Source of the DNA: Odontocerum albicorne
Lineage: Eukaryota; Arthropoda; Insecta; Trichoptera; Odontoceridae
Reading direction: 5' to 3'
NCBI GenBank assembly: GCA_949825065.1
Contig: OX463841.1
Span: 21,261,381-21,325,380 of the forward strand
DNA: 64,000 bases
The stretch's first letter is position 1. The number at the start of each line of letters is the position of its first letter. The notes under the pieces were generated by a model. The model worked only from the letters and a program-made list of their open reading frames with translations, did not search any database and had not been told where the DNA came from. The position numbers and the translations under genes are program-made. Of this stretch, positions 11,380 to 21,839 are shown in pieces.

Positions 11380-11660
11380 ATCCTACTCATCATCATCAGT
11401 ATCACGTCATGGCCACACCAAGCGGAAAAACAAGGTGTCCATTTCATTCTATCCTGGCAAACATCGATTGCTTCTGCCACGTCCATACACTCTTTGCTCT
11501 TTCAAAATTTGATTAATATAGTCATGCCACTATATTAATCAAATTTAGAACTCTTCATAAATAGATTATCTCTCGTTTAAAGTATTGATCATTTTTATAA
11601 ATCTCTCATCACTTGTCCTTTAGTCGTGGCTCAAACGTCTCATTACTCCTTTCATCAACT
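11380..11660 (-). mobile_element. possible LINE fragment
   Basis: Antisense blocks such as CATCCTGGCAAACATCG-like text and TCTCATTACTCCTTTCATCA resemble the protein-coding 3' parts of the other LINE fragments, but no clean peptide motif survives. An 18-bp inverted repeat (11505-11546) sits inside it. Confidence 0.3.
11505..11546. repeat. perfect 18-bp inverted repeat, 6-nt loop
   Basis: AAATTTGATTAATATAGT at 11505-11522 and its exact complement at 11529-11546, separated by CATGCC. Could fold as a hairpin or cruciform. No function is assigned. Confidence 0.9.
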
Positions 11661-12425
11661 TAAGTACTGCATCTTGGTTTTTTTTCAAATATGGAACCAA
11701 GATTTTGGAACAAACTTTCTTTTGAAAATAGATAGTTAAAAATCTCATAACATATCAAATTTTTCATTTACCTTTATTTTTAGAATTTATTTTACCAAAT
11801 GGAAATTACGAATGGAAAGTGTTTGAATTACAATTCTGCATAAAACTATAATATTTATGAATAATAAAAAAAGTAGAATTTGTAAGATTACTAGTGCAAC
11901 ATGTTTAGCGACAAATTGCCAGCTACTACTTTTCTTTCAATATCGCACTTCGCGTAGCCAGCCAATATGAGCATGCTTCTAAGATACAAAATTTCTTAAA
12001 CTTGCTCTATTGTTTGTTTTTCACTTTTATTTCACACGCTCTTACAGCCTGAAGAGTCTTATTTGAAAATTAAATCAAAGTGAGAATTCAAGTTCGAATA
12101 TAAAATTTAAAAACCTTACAAAAAATATTGTCACTCTGAGACCTGCCCTGGTACTAGAAAAAGACGTTCCCCAAAGCTTAATTGGGTTAAATCAGAGTCG
12201 CGACAGGTCGAGGGCTGAAAAGTGAAAGACGAATAATGACCATTCTTCGGATTTAAAGACCCTTATACAACCCGCAGGATGGTTAACAATAGCATTACAC
12301 AACATGAGACAGAAATCACATTTACGATGGCCTCTTCATTTATGTCCCGTTTTCTTCAAACAATATCATTAAAGGTTTTTTTCGATATATCTTGAATGTC
12401 ATTACGATAGTTTTATGTTTAATAG
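11550..12425. other. intergenic, nothing recognised
   Basis: AT-rich. A mixed-composition patch at about 12130-12290 contains no recognisable repeat end or open frame. Confidence 0.35.
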
Positions 12426-12429
12426 ACTT

Positions 12430-12640
12430 AAGAGTATTGTATTATATTATACTTTCGCTGTATACAATTGAATGTAGCAATCATTTCAAATCGACGAGAA
12501 AGATGTGTAAGAGACCTGAAGTGACTAGAATCCTTTAAAAAAATCAAGTTCCAACAGGAATAGAACTTGCAACCACCGGGTCGGAAGTCAGATGTCATAC
12601 CAACTAGATTACGAAGGTCGTCGTTAAAATGTAGCAACAA
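12430..12640 (-). repeat. tRNA-derived SINE, family A
   Basis: The tRNA-like head is at 12545-12625 (complement of TTCCAACAGGAATAGAACTT for the B-box and TACCAACTAGATTACGAAGG for the A-box). The left part carries the tail block ACTTTCGCTGTATACAATTG also present at 8055 and 20375. Confidence 0.6.
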
Positions 12641-12718
12641 ATAAAAAAAATTATAAAACTAGTAATGACTCGTCAATAATGGTCGAAGTAATTTTTTTAA
12701 TATGTGTATGACGCTGTC

Positions 12719-12997
12719 TTTTTCTTTGTACTGCTTCACTTGGTATTGCTATGTTACATCTCATGAGTCTCGCTTGCTCATTGTGATTGATTCGGTCGTT
12801 TCTTCCTTTTTCTTTGTACTGCTTCACTTGGTCTTCGTATTGCTATGTTACATCTCATGAGTCTCGCTTGCTCATTGTGATTGATTCGGTCGTTTCTTCC
12901 TTTTTCTTTGTACTGCTTCACTTGGTCTTCGTATTGCTATGTTACATCTCATGAGTCTCGCTTGCTCATTGTGATTGATTCGGTCGTTTCTTCCTTT
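12719..12997. repeat. 94-bp tandem repeat, 3 copies
   Basis: Units start at 12719, 12807 and 12901. The second and third are identical over 94 bp and the first lacks six bases (CTTCGT block). Each contains CATCTCATGAGTCTCGCTTG and GATTGATTCGGTCGTTTCTT. High identity implies recent amplification. Confidence 0.9.
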
Positions 12998-13109
12998 TAG
13001 CAACTGCAGCTCTTTTTTGTAACCCACTTATCATTTTTATCCATAGTAATAAGTTTGAAAAACTTTCAATTAAATTTTTGTCTTACACAAACAAACAAAA
13101 ATTAACATT

Positions 13110-14755
13110 TTAATGTTATTTTTAACCAAACTTCTTCTTCCCAGTGTCATGTCAGGTCCCCCCAACGTTGAATATCACCTGAGAGTAGACATCTTTGTCC
13201 CCGGCAGCCCGAAAAAGATCTCCAACGCCCCTTATGCCAGTCCAATCACGTATATTGCGGAGCCAGGAGATTTGCCTCCTACCAACACCTCTTCGGCCTT
13301 CTATTTTACCTTGGATGATCAGGTGCAGTAATTTGTACTTTGCTACTCTAAGTACATGACCCAAGTAGGACACCTTTCGGATTTTAATATTATTCAGCAA
13401 ATATATCAACTTTGGCTCTTTGAAGAATCCTTGTGTTGCTGACCATATCAGTTCAGGGTATCCGTAGCATTCTCCGGTGCATCCACATTTCGAATGCTTC
13501 CAGTCGGTTCATACTACTAACTTTGAGGGCCCATGATTCCACTCCATGCAATAACACTGACCAAATGTAGCATTTGACTAACCGTTGTCGAAGTTTCAAG
13601 TTTAGATTATCATCGCATAATACGCTTCTCATTTTATTAAAAGCCGCACGAGATGATTCAGTTCTGCACTTGACTTAGGTTTCTGGGTCGAGGTCTTCCT
13701 CTAGGATACTTCCGAGGTATTTAATTTTTTTCACTCTCTCTATATCAGCACCGTTCAATGTAAGACGTGCTCCTGCGTGATCCTGCCGGCCAAACACCAA
13801 GAACTTAGTTTTACTCACGTTCATGTTCAGCCCCAGCCTCACACCGGCTTCATTAATTCTATCTATAAGCGTTTGAAGGTCGTCAATACTGTCTGCCAGA
13901 ACAATCGTTTCATCTGCGTACCTGATGTTATTGACGCATACACCATTCACTTTGACCCCCAGATTCAAGTGCTTCCTTGAGAACTATATCAGAGTACAGA
14001 TTGAATAACATAGGGGAAAAAATACAACCTTGTTGAACTCCACGTTGAATTGGTATGCCTTTCGATTTGTTATTTTCCAATTTAATGACAACTTCTTGGT
14101 TCCAGTACTGGTTTTTAATAATATTTATATCCTTATCATCTATACCCCGTTCCTGAAGCATCTTAACAAGGTCTGCGTGTTTCACAATATCGAATGCCTT
14201 CTCGTAATCGATGAAACAGGCAAAAATGTCTTTCCGTTGGTCTCGGCATTTCTACAGTAGCACGTTTATTGCTAATAACACTTCTCGTGTTCCAAAGCCA
14301 TTCCTGAAGCCAAATTGAGAATTATTCAGGTCACGCTCGCACTTATTCTTGAATGTATAATCTTTAAGAATATTTTCAACACATGACTCATAAGGCTAAT
14401 CAGTCGATAGTCATTACATTTTTTGGGATGCTGTTTTTTAGGGAGAGTGATGAATGTGGATTTAAGCCAATCTTGGGGGATAACCCCCGTGTCATAAATA
14501 ATATTAAATAGTCTTAACAGGTAGTCAATGTTCTTGTCATTAATCAATTTTAAAATCTCAGTGGGTACTTCGTCAGGTCCACAGGTTTTTTGTTTTTACT
14601 ATTAGAAATAGCATGGAGAATTTCAGATTTCATTATTGATGGTCCAGAATCCAATGTAGACAAACAAATGTCAGGTCTGTTGTCATTAAAAAGCGCACTT
14701 ATATAATTCTCCCATTTCTTTACAATATCAGAGTCATTCAAAATTTAATTATTAA
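13110..14755 (-). mobile_element. 5'-truncated LINE, third family, RT domain plus C-terminus
   Basis: Collinear minus-strand fragments form one reverse transcriptase gene read from about 14750 down to 13150. The order is a linker (IVKKWENYISALFN), RT fingers (IPQDWLKSTFITLPKK, then NDYRLISL), palm (KGIPIQRGVQQGCIFSPMLF), catalytic loop (NIRYADETIVLADSID), then KTKFLVFGRQ, KIKYLGSILEED. The C-terminal tail reads YLGHVLR...GKIEGRRGVGRRQISWLRNI. It resembles RT proteins often annotated as craniofacial development protein 2-like in insects. The endonuclease domain is missing, as expected for 5' truncation. Several frameshifts break it, and the usual YADD reads YADE. Confidence 0.85.
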
Positions 14756-15002
14756 ACTCACAATGAGTGAAATCAATTACACCAAACGATGAGTGAAATC
14801 AGTTTCCGAAATGTAAATGGAAATATTGGGTGTTAACATAAGTTGTGTCCGTTTTTTTTTTAATTTAAAAAAAGCACCAAAAGTAAAACAAAATGGTAAA
14901 TGTTATATGTCATTCGAAAGAAAATTTTCTGTTCTACGACACATAGTGTTTGCTTTTACGTTACATACTATATATTATTTTATTTGATTACAAGCCTTCA
15001 AA

Positions 15003-15505
15003 ATGGAATGTCAAGTAGACGAAAGTGAGCATTTTCGACTCCTCCTTCTGTTCGCGTTCAATCGAGGGAATAAAGTTGCTCGCGATATTTGCAAAGTGTA
15101 CGGTGAAGATGCTACGAATGAAAGGACAGCTCGTCGATGGTTTTTGCGTTTCCGAGACGGTAATTTCGACCTGAAAGACATGGAGCGTTCCGGACGACTA
15201 GTGGACTTCGATGAGGACAGCTTAAACCATATGAAGATCCCCTTCAAACCACCGTAGAATTGGCTGAGCAGATGAATTGTAGTCACATGACTGTATACCG
15301 CCATGTTAAATCAATGGGAAAAGTCCAGAAGTTCGGCGCTTGGGTTCCACATGTTTTGAGTGAAAACAACAAAAATCAACGTTCGACAATTTCTGCTGGT
15401 TTGCTCGCGCGTCATCGAGCTACGCATGGTTACAAGCAAAGGTTCCTTTACCGCATCATTACTGGTGATGAAAAATGGTTTGAAAAGGGTGATGAAAAAT
15501 GTTTG
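15003..15505 (+). pseudogene. mariner transposase remnant, left arm
   Basis: Starts at ATG 15003 (MECQVDESEHFRLLLLF). It keeps the two helix-turn-helix regions and the first catalytic block ITGDEKWF, then runs into the inverted arm. A 7-bp deletion near 15230 shifts the frame, giving NHMKIPFKPP and stop. It resumes at about 15260 with MAEQMNCSHMTVYRHVKS. No second or third catalytic aspartate. Not functional. Confidence 0.8.
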
Positions 15506-15783
15506 AAGGGGTTCTTCATGAATAATATGGTTTAAGCGGTCCTCATCGAAGTCCACTGGTCGTCCGGAACGCTCCATGTCGTTCAGGTCGAAATTACCGT
15601 CTTTGAAACGCAAAAACCATCGACGAGCTGTAATTTCATTCATAGCATCTTCACCGTACACTTCGCAAATATCGCGAGCAGCTTTGGCATCTTTATTCCC
15701 TCGATTGAACGCGAACAGAAGGAGGTGTCGAAAATGCTCACTTTCGTCTACTTGACATTACATTTTGAAGGCTTGTAATAAAT
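15311..15783 (-). pseudogene. mariner transposase remnant, right arm
   Basis: On the minus strand from about 15763 the sequence repeats the first 115 or so codons of the same transposase (YGEDAMNEITARRWFLRF, SGRPVDFDED). It then crosses the junction near 15506 and reads antisense through the left arm. The initiator codon region reads ATGTAATG-like rather than ATGGAATG, so even the start differs from copy 1. Confidence 0.65.
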
Positions 15784-15934
15784 AAAATAATATATGTAAC
15801 GTAAAAGCAAACACGATTTCTCGTAGAACAGAAAATTTTCTTTCGAATGACATATAACATTTACCATTTGGTTTTACTTTTGGTGCTCATTTTTAATTTG
15901 GAAAAAAACGGACACAACTTATGTTAACACCTAA

Positions 15935-16214
15935 TACTATTTGTATAGATTTTATATTGTTTAATGATATAAATTGTGTTGTTCATTACACTGAATATGA
16001 GGAACTTTATATTTATTATCGATTTATGAAGGGGCTCGCACCTTTGTTGATTTACTACAACTTGGAAAATACTATATCTCTCTTCCATGACGAAATGTGT
16101 TTTTCCATAACTAATATTTTCTTCTTTTTTTATCCAGTGTGGTGATATTTGCTAATATTTTCTTTTACTGTTTGTGTTTTTTATTTGTGTTTTTATATCT
16201 TTTTTTGTAATTTA
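15935..16214. other. flank of the inverted mariner, unclassified
   Basis: The first 17 bases (TACTATTTGTATAGATT) are identical to those beyond copy 1 at 6756-6772. The remainder includes a plus-strand stretch YRFMKGLAPLLIYYNLEN, weakly reminiscent of LINE C-terminal text, without enough to classify. Confidence 0.35.
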
Positions 16215-16405
16215 TGGTTTCTTAACCTGACGAATTTATTGCCATCTGGCAATCTCTTCCAACCAACCAGAAAGCTGTTTTGATGGGTCCTAAGTAAAAA
16301 CCAGACTGGAATCCCTTTTTTTTTAATCTGGGTTTCAGCGTGGATCGAACCCGCAACCTCCTGATCGGCAGACAAGCATCTTACCACCAGGCCAGGAGGT
16401 CAGTT
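16215..16405 (-). repeat. tRNA-derived SINE, family A (good copy)
   Basis: The minus-strand head contains a clear B-box (complement of GGATCGAACCCGCAACCTCC) and A-box (complement of CTTACCACCAGGCCAGGAGG). The tail complements TTTATTGCCATCTGGCAATC. Same order and spacing as the copy at 19975-20165. Confidence 0.85.
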
Positions 16406-16489
16406 GATCGTTCTTAAGACTTTTTTTTGATTTTCGAAATATAATCGTAACATTTCACCCAGCAATCGGCACGAACTTGTGTAACTGTA

Positions 16490-16565
16490 GACTCGTTGGT
16501 TGGAAAGATTGCCGTATGGCAATAATTTCTCCACTTCTATACTTTACAATTTAAAGGCGGAGGCT
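16490..16565 (+). repeat. isolated SINE A / LINE 3' tail
   Basis: GTTGGTTGGAAAGATTGCCG followed by TATGGCAATAATTTCTCCAC matches only the shared tail of SINE A and the LINE at 20740-21275; no tRNA head is attached. It could be a severely 5'-truncated LINE copy. Confidence 0.55.
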
Positions 16566-16811
16566 TGATGTCTTCGTAGGTAGTTGAAAATCTTGTTTTT
16601 CTCATATATAGTACGTCCTAACATATATTTATAGCAAATTTTTACTCCAATTTTTCATAAGTGGAATGTAATTTTTTTACTTCCTTTACGTAAATAAAAC
16701 AAATAAGAACCACTAAAATGAAACTTATGTGTTGACCTGTAGATTTATGTCTATTTGAACTATATAAAAAATATTTGAAAATTGTTTTTAAAAATATAAA
16801 CATACATGTGT

Positions 16812-17700
16812 TATGTCACCCAGGTCGTTTAATATTTACATAGATTTATATGTGAAGGAACTACTTATGTCAATGGGTGACGTACAAATGTCAAATGGGA
16901 ATGTGTGCGAATTGTTGTATGCTGATGACATGGCAGTATTAACGGAGGATAAGGATGAATTACAATGTTTGATAAATAAATTGTATGAGAGATCTAAAGA
17001 AAAAGAGCTGAAGAATGAATGTTGCAAAATCTAAAGTCATTGCGATAGAATAGTGTGAAAGTCATTGCGATAGAATAGTGTGAAAGTCATTGCTATAGAA
17101 TAGTGTGAAAGTCATTGCGATAGAATTGTGTGAAAGTCATTGCGATAGAACAGTGTGAAAAAAAAGTAAATACAATATTTGAGTGAACAATCAAAGATTG
17201 GAGCAAGTTGAAGAATTCTGCTCATTGGTAGTATTTTCTCATATGATGAAAGAGTTACGAGAGATGCCGAACGGCTTATAGCGATAGGAAACAAACTGAA
17301 TAGGGCACTGCCATAAAACATATATATTTGAGCATAATCTTATGCTAAGATGATCTTCCACATTCTTTTAATTCCAACTTTAATGTATGGGAGTGAAACA
17401 TGGACGTGTAAAATACTGGAAATACCCCGAATAAATTCTGCTGAAATGCGTATACTGAGAAGAATATACGGGGTGACAATGTATGACAGAATATAGAATG
17501 AAAGAACAAGGAAGTATGGCTGAATAAAATGAATGATTCAAAAGAAAGAAATGTAAGAAGTAAAATATATCATAAGAGTTATATAAGAAGATGTATAGAT
17601 GTAGAAGAGACGAAGGATATATGTCGAGATAGGAAAGCTTAACGCTCTGCCATTTCGGTCTAGCCCGACAGGGAAATAGCGTAATAGTTTGTATGTTTGT
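16812..17700 (+). mobile_element. LINE remnant (YADDM family), RT loop to 3' end
   Basis: Reads RSFNIYIDLYVKELL, then MSNGNVCELLYADDMAVL with an intact YADD, then a 25-bp minisatellite. After it come degenerate stretches matching the C-terminal third (ATGTATGGGAGTGAAACATG for the YGSETW block; GATAGGAAAGCTTAA near the end). The final piece, GACAGGGAAATAGCGTAATA, resembles the 3' end at 3430 and 43275. 5'-truncated. Confidence 0.75.
17036..17160. repeat. 25-bp minisatellite, 5 copies, inside the LINE
   Basis: Five exact-length copies of GTCATTGCGATAGAATAGTG plus TGAAA, with one or two substitutions among them. The unit arises from the codons after CCKIKVIAIE, the segment that in intact relatives follows the YADD loop (AKSKVM-like). 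Each unit contains an in-frame stop in the original frame. Confidence 0.9.
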
Positions 17701-17874
17701 ACTGCCCACAATAGAGGTTTATTTTAGTCAGAAACGTTTTACACCTAGGTTTGGGAAATCTTAAAAAATGCAGAAACAGCCCTTTTTGTCGAATTCTTAC
17801 ACGATACAAAAAATGTTGTTGTATTGTTGCCTCTTCTCGTACAGTATTATTGCTAACACGTGCGATTATGATCA

Positions 17875-18010
17875 ACGAATTCCGTGCCTACTTCAGTGAT
17901 CCTTAATCAGGAGATTCCATTAATGGGATCGAAGACAACGTTATCTTCTTGCTACGATCTTCAACATGTCTGAATCTTCAATTCAGATAAGTTGGATGGT
18001 ACCATATGAA
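17875..18010 (+). repeat. SINE family B tail fragment
   Basis: GTGCCTACTTCAGTGATCCT, then CATTAATGGGATCGAAGACA, then CAATTCAGATAAGTTGGATG matches the far end of family B bodies (compare 28610-28720, CATCAATTCGGATATGTTGA). No head. Confidence 0.5.
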
Positions 18011-18059
18011 TAAATTGGTTGATCGCGTGAAAAAATGTAGATTACTATTTTGCGTTACG

Positions 18060-18850
18060 CATCGACCGTGGATGAAATAAATATTATCGCGTGCTCTATA
18101 AAAATTTATGTATTATTAGAAAAACAGCATGCGATTTTTGTATCGTCTGTATCAGCCATAGATTTAATATTTTATTCAAATATAACTTCTTAAGAAAACA
18201 CCCCAAAAATACTCGTATATCCTTCACTGTTCTCGTATTATTATATATATCTAACGCCAGAAATATTATTATTATTACGAATGAACAGCCTGGTAGATAC
18301 AAAGCTGAGCTCGGTCGACTTAAGCAGCTTATGAAATGCGATTTGAAAATTAAGCCTGTTTCCCACAAATACTATCGAGTCGGCAAGGACCTTATTTAAA
18401 TTGGTGTCTTCCAGTTCATTATCCGGCGAAGCTGACCACAACGCTTTAAGCCTTCAGCTTTTTAACCGGCCGAGTTAATTAACGAACGGTCCATCAGAAT
18501 GTTAAATGTGCGACTTCATAACAAAAGGTAAAATAATCCAGAGTTGGACAAATCCCGGTGAGTGATTGTTTTATGGAATTTCGTTTTTATTATTTTTTTA
18601 TTTTATTTAACACTTCATTCTTAAACAAACTGTCGGGGTGGGGTTATTGACAAAATGGGCAAGCTCTTCTAATCAACCAGAAAAAATTAAGAAAATAAGT
18701 TATATGTTCGCGAAAATTATTCAGATTATTATTAATCTGTACAAATTTCAAAAACAATGTAAATAACAACGAATAAAGTAAGATATCATTAATCTAAAGA
18801 AAGAAAAAGGAAGGGATATTAAACAGGAAAAGAAATTCGGGGAAGAAACA
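18060..18850. other. unclassified, partly GC-balanced
   Basis: 18290-18560 is more GC-balanced than its surroundings and open on both strands for 60-100 codons (for example minus-strand SASPDNELEDTNLNKVLADS). I cannot tell an old coding remnant from chance. A SINE A tail-like piece lies at about 18645-18690. Confidence 0.25.
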
Positions 18851-18970
18851 CGTCGCATTGTTGAAATTAAGAGTTTTTTTCAGTCGCTTTTTTAAACATG
18901 CCAATGACGTAGCGAGTCCAACGTTAGTTTGTAACTGGTTCTATAGTTTCACCGCATGGACAATAAAGGA
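18850..18970 (-). mobile_element. LINE RT tail fragment, same family as 20740-21275
   Basis: The minus-strand translation gives NQLQTNV, then SLACLKKRLKK. This parallels RLWNQLQTNVRRAPSLACFK on the plus strand at 20950-21030 and matches the common (R)LWNSLP...SL..FK..LK ending of LINE ORF2 proteins. Confidence 0.6.
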
Positions 18971-19079
18971 CATAAAAAAACATGAGCGAAGAACTAAGAA
19001 AGCCAATAAAAAATATCTGATTGAGTGTAGTGCAAATCCTTTATCGGAAAGACGCTGCATATTTTCGTCGAGATAAGAG

Positions 19080-19460
19080 GTGCGGCGTATTATGTTAATA
19101 CTATTAAATGTTAGTTCTCATTATTATAGTGTTTCAGGGATAATCGATAAGAAGACCTCGAGGTCGAGACCCGTCTCTCTGTGCTGTGTAAAAGAAGAAT
19201 CTTTCAATACTTTGTACACAGTGACGGGGAATGATGACAACTTGAAGTTGTCGATTCTGACGGAAAGTGCGAATGTCAAAAGGGACAGAAGCCGAGCACC
19301 CATCCGATGAAGTGACCAGGTAAAAAATCGGCAGAGTACTCATTTCAACAGGTGCTAAATCGGGCAAGTGATCACTTATGCAGGAGAAGGATGGCTGATG
19401 TCTATAGTAATCACGATCCTCAGAACTGAGAGAACGGCCAAGAAGATGAATAAATTAAAC
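19080..19460 (+). mobile_element. possible LINE C-terminal remnant
   Basis: The plus-strand text RSRAPIR followed by a stop and SDQVKNRQ is weakly like the R-P-RW-DDIK segment near the end of LINE ORF2 proteins. No other motif is preserved, so this is a tentative call. Confidence 0.25.
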
Positions 19461-19974
19461 CACTTGTTAAAAAAGTAAAAAATAATTTCAGCTAGACTTA
19501 ATAATGATACTGTCCACAATGAGGCGGATTAATCACTAGGATATTGCAGCATCACATATGACGAAGATCATTTATTTATAATATTCCATTTACTCGTATA
19601 AGAACTCCATGTATCCATTTATAAGAACTCTATTTATGGAATAAATCATTCATAGGAGGTAAATTATAATATATTCTAGGTAGACCCTTAAGGCCTTAAG
19701 TTATTATAAAAATAACAAAATACGACATTTGCTTAATGAATCATCCTGGAATCCTTCATCTAATTTTTTTAATACAATAAATTATCTCATTTTTTATATT
19801 TTTCGTATTCGAGAAAATATTAACAAAAAAATAAAAGAATAATTAATAAAATATTAAGTAATTCACGTTAGTTTTCCATTTGGAAAAAATCGGAGCTAGG
19901 TTATCTCACTTAATATGTTAAAATTAAAGGGGTTAAACTGTTGTATCTCAACATGCTTAAAAACTTGCTAATAC

Positions 19975-20165
19975 AGTTTTTTTTTAACCTGGCGAGTTTA
20001 TTGTTATGTGGCAATCTCTTCCAGCCAACCAGAAAGATGTTTTTATAGGACTAAGTGTTAACCAGACTGGAATCCTATTTAAAAAAATCTGGGTTCCAGC
20101 GGGGATCGAACCCGCAACCTCCGGATCAGCAGACAAGTGTCTTACCACTAGGCCACGGAGGTCGT
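19975..20165 (-). repeat. tRNA-derived SINE, family A (best copy)
   Basis: Read on the minus strand from 20165: GACCTCCGTGGCCTAGTGGT (A-box), then GGTTGCGGGTTCGATCCCCG (B-box), GGAACCCAGATTTTTTT, then ATTCCAGTCTGGTTAACACT. It ends with the tail GGCTGGAAGAGATTGCCACA, TAACAATAAACTCGCCAGGT and a poly(A). Both Pol III boxes are near consensus. The poly(A) and tRNA head together define a SINE. The head is followed by unrelated body, so it is not a tRNA gene. Confidence 0.9.
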
Positions 20166-20364
20166 GTTGTTAATGTCCCAAAAAAAATGTTTTTATTATT
20201 CTCATGATAGTTAATTAAATTTATAAAAATATATTTAAAACGTTCTCTCGTCAAGTCTCATAAACTGAAATGGACTCGATTGCATTTTGCAGGACGAAAA
20301 CATGTAAGCGATGAAAATTTTAAATTATATTCTTCAGAAAAATACTAAACTACTCTAGGAATAC

Positions 20365-20580
20365 ATTATATCGTATTACACTTTAGTTGTATACAGTACA
20401 AAACTGACGGGTTTATTGTCATGTGGATAAATCTGCCTACCAACCTAAAGTTTTTTTTAAAGAGGTCTTTAATTATAAATCAGACAGAAACACTTTCTAA
20501 AAAATCGGGAAAGTGAACCCTTAAACTCTAGGCTGGAAGACATGCATTTACCAATTAAGCTACGAAGGTCATCATATAAC
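20365..20580 (-). repeat. tRNA-derived SINE, family A (decayed)
   Basis: Complement of AAGTGAACCCTTAAACTCTA and TTACCAATTAAGCTACGAAG marks the head. TGACGGGTTTATTGTCATGT marks the tail. ACACTTTAGTTGTATACAGT beyond it is shared with 8055 and 12445. Confidence 0.6.
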
Positions 20581-20689
20581 CGAAGGTAATATTTTTTACA
20601 ACGGTGAAATGTGTATATTGTATCATATATTATATTGTATTTGTAATAGTAATGTGACAATATAAAATATGCATCACAGATGAGTATGT

Positions 20690-21280
20690 TAATTTTACAG
20701 TTTGTTGGATCGTGAGCGGCGCTGCTCAGTTTGCAGCTCACTGTTTGAATATATTGATTTGGCGGATGTAAGTCAGCTATCTCAGAATAGGCAATGAGCC
20801 TAGTGAGACAACTGGTATAGATCGTTTATGTCAAGTAAAATTATCAGCGTCTTTCCGATCATGGACTTGAGCAGCGCAAGGACATAGATTATTTAGTGCC
20901 CTTACCAGTTCATCGCTCTTTTTTTACGTTTCCTTTTCTGTCCATGCAGTGAGACTCTGGAACCAGTTACAAACTAATGTTAGACGAGCTCCGTCCTTGG
21001 CATGCTTTAAGAATCGACTGAAAAAATCTTAATTTCTAGTCGGTAATATAACGAGTTTCATTCCTGGTTTATCTTTCCTCTCCACCGTCCTTTTCCTTTG
21101 ATTGATGAGATCTCACTTTTACTTTCACATGTTTATGTCCATAAATATGAATAATATTTTGATTATTTTTTGCTACCAACTTGCTTTATTTACTTTTGTC
21201 TGGTTGATTGGAAGATATTGCCGCCTGGTAATAAACCCTCCAGATTGTATTTGCAATGAAGTGTTAAATAAATAAAATTT
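20690..21280 (+). mobile_element. LINE 3' terminus carrying the SINE A tail
   Basis: The plus strand encodes the end of an RT protein (VRLWNQLQTNVRRAPSLACF, then NRLKKS and stop at about 21030). About 170 bp of 3' UTR follows. It ends CTGGTTGATTGGAAGATATT, GCCGCCTGGTAATAAACCCT, CCAGATTG, then AATAAATAAAA. That terminal block matches the 3' tail of SINE family A. 5'-truncated; no RT core. Confidence 0.75.
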
Positions 21281-21839
21281 AAAGTTATGTAAACATTTAA
21301 GTACAATTTAAAAAAATAGAACTTAGAAAAAAATGTTACCAACATCGCTTCCTAGAATCTTCGAATACCAGATAGAGATTTTAATTTCGAAACTCGACTG
21401 AAATATTTAAGAAATATTGAACTATCCTGAAAATATTGTAAGCAGCAGTCAAGGTCCATTATTCAGCCTCGTGCGATTCAAATCTTAATAAAATGTGTTG
21501 TTGGTGTTCTTTTACGAATTATTCTCACCATTCAACTCGTCTCTTAAAATGCAATAATGTTTTGTTTTATCGGTTAAACACATATTTCGTCACTGAAAGG
21601 ACCTCATTAAATATAATATTGTTGCACAGCCGAGCCTCCTGGCATATTTACATTGTGTTGAGGCATTCAGAAGGCTGCGTGTGTAGCCAGTGGTGTAACA
21701 GAGTACACTATAGTTTATAGCTATTAGTATTTTCAAAGTTTCATTATTTTTTTATTTTTTATACTTTTTAATTTTTACAATAAAACATACAAAACACTCC
21801 CCGGCCTAACTAGACGTATGCTCGTCCTAAGGGATCGGT

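Larger units (their letters stand above)
14826..15934. mobile_element. head-to-head inverted mariner pair (copies 2 and 3)
   Basis: The left arm reads forward from TTGGGTGTTAACATAAGTTG at 14826 (TA before it). The right arm is the same mariner in inverse, ending at 15934 with TA after it. Each arm keeps its 5' end and N-terminal transposase; the 3' halves are gone. The arms pair over about 425 bp with roughly 255 bases of unpaired left-arm sequence between them. A 14-base block, GGTGATGAAAAATG, is repeated at 15464 and 15488 immediately before the switch, as expected for a template-switch junction. The whole behaves structurally like a foldback element bounded by two identical TIRs. Confidence 0.8.

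Noticed and set aside
15921..16145. 74-codon plus-strand frame near the inverted mariner
   Set aside because: Its start lies in the mariner TIR; copy 1 gives a similar start at 6741. The later part has no reliable family match.
20080..20165. A tRNA gene on the minus strand
   Set aside because: A- and B-boxes are good, but the head continues into a SINE body and poly(A), no matching acceptor stem closes, and several dispersed relatives exist.
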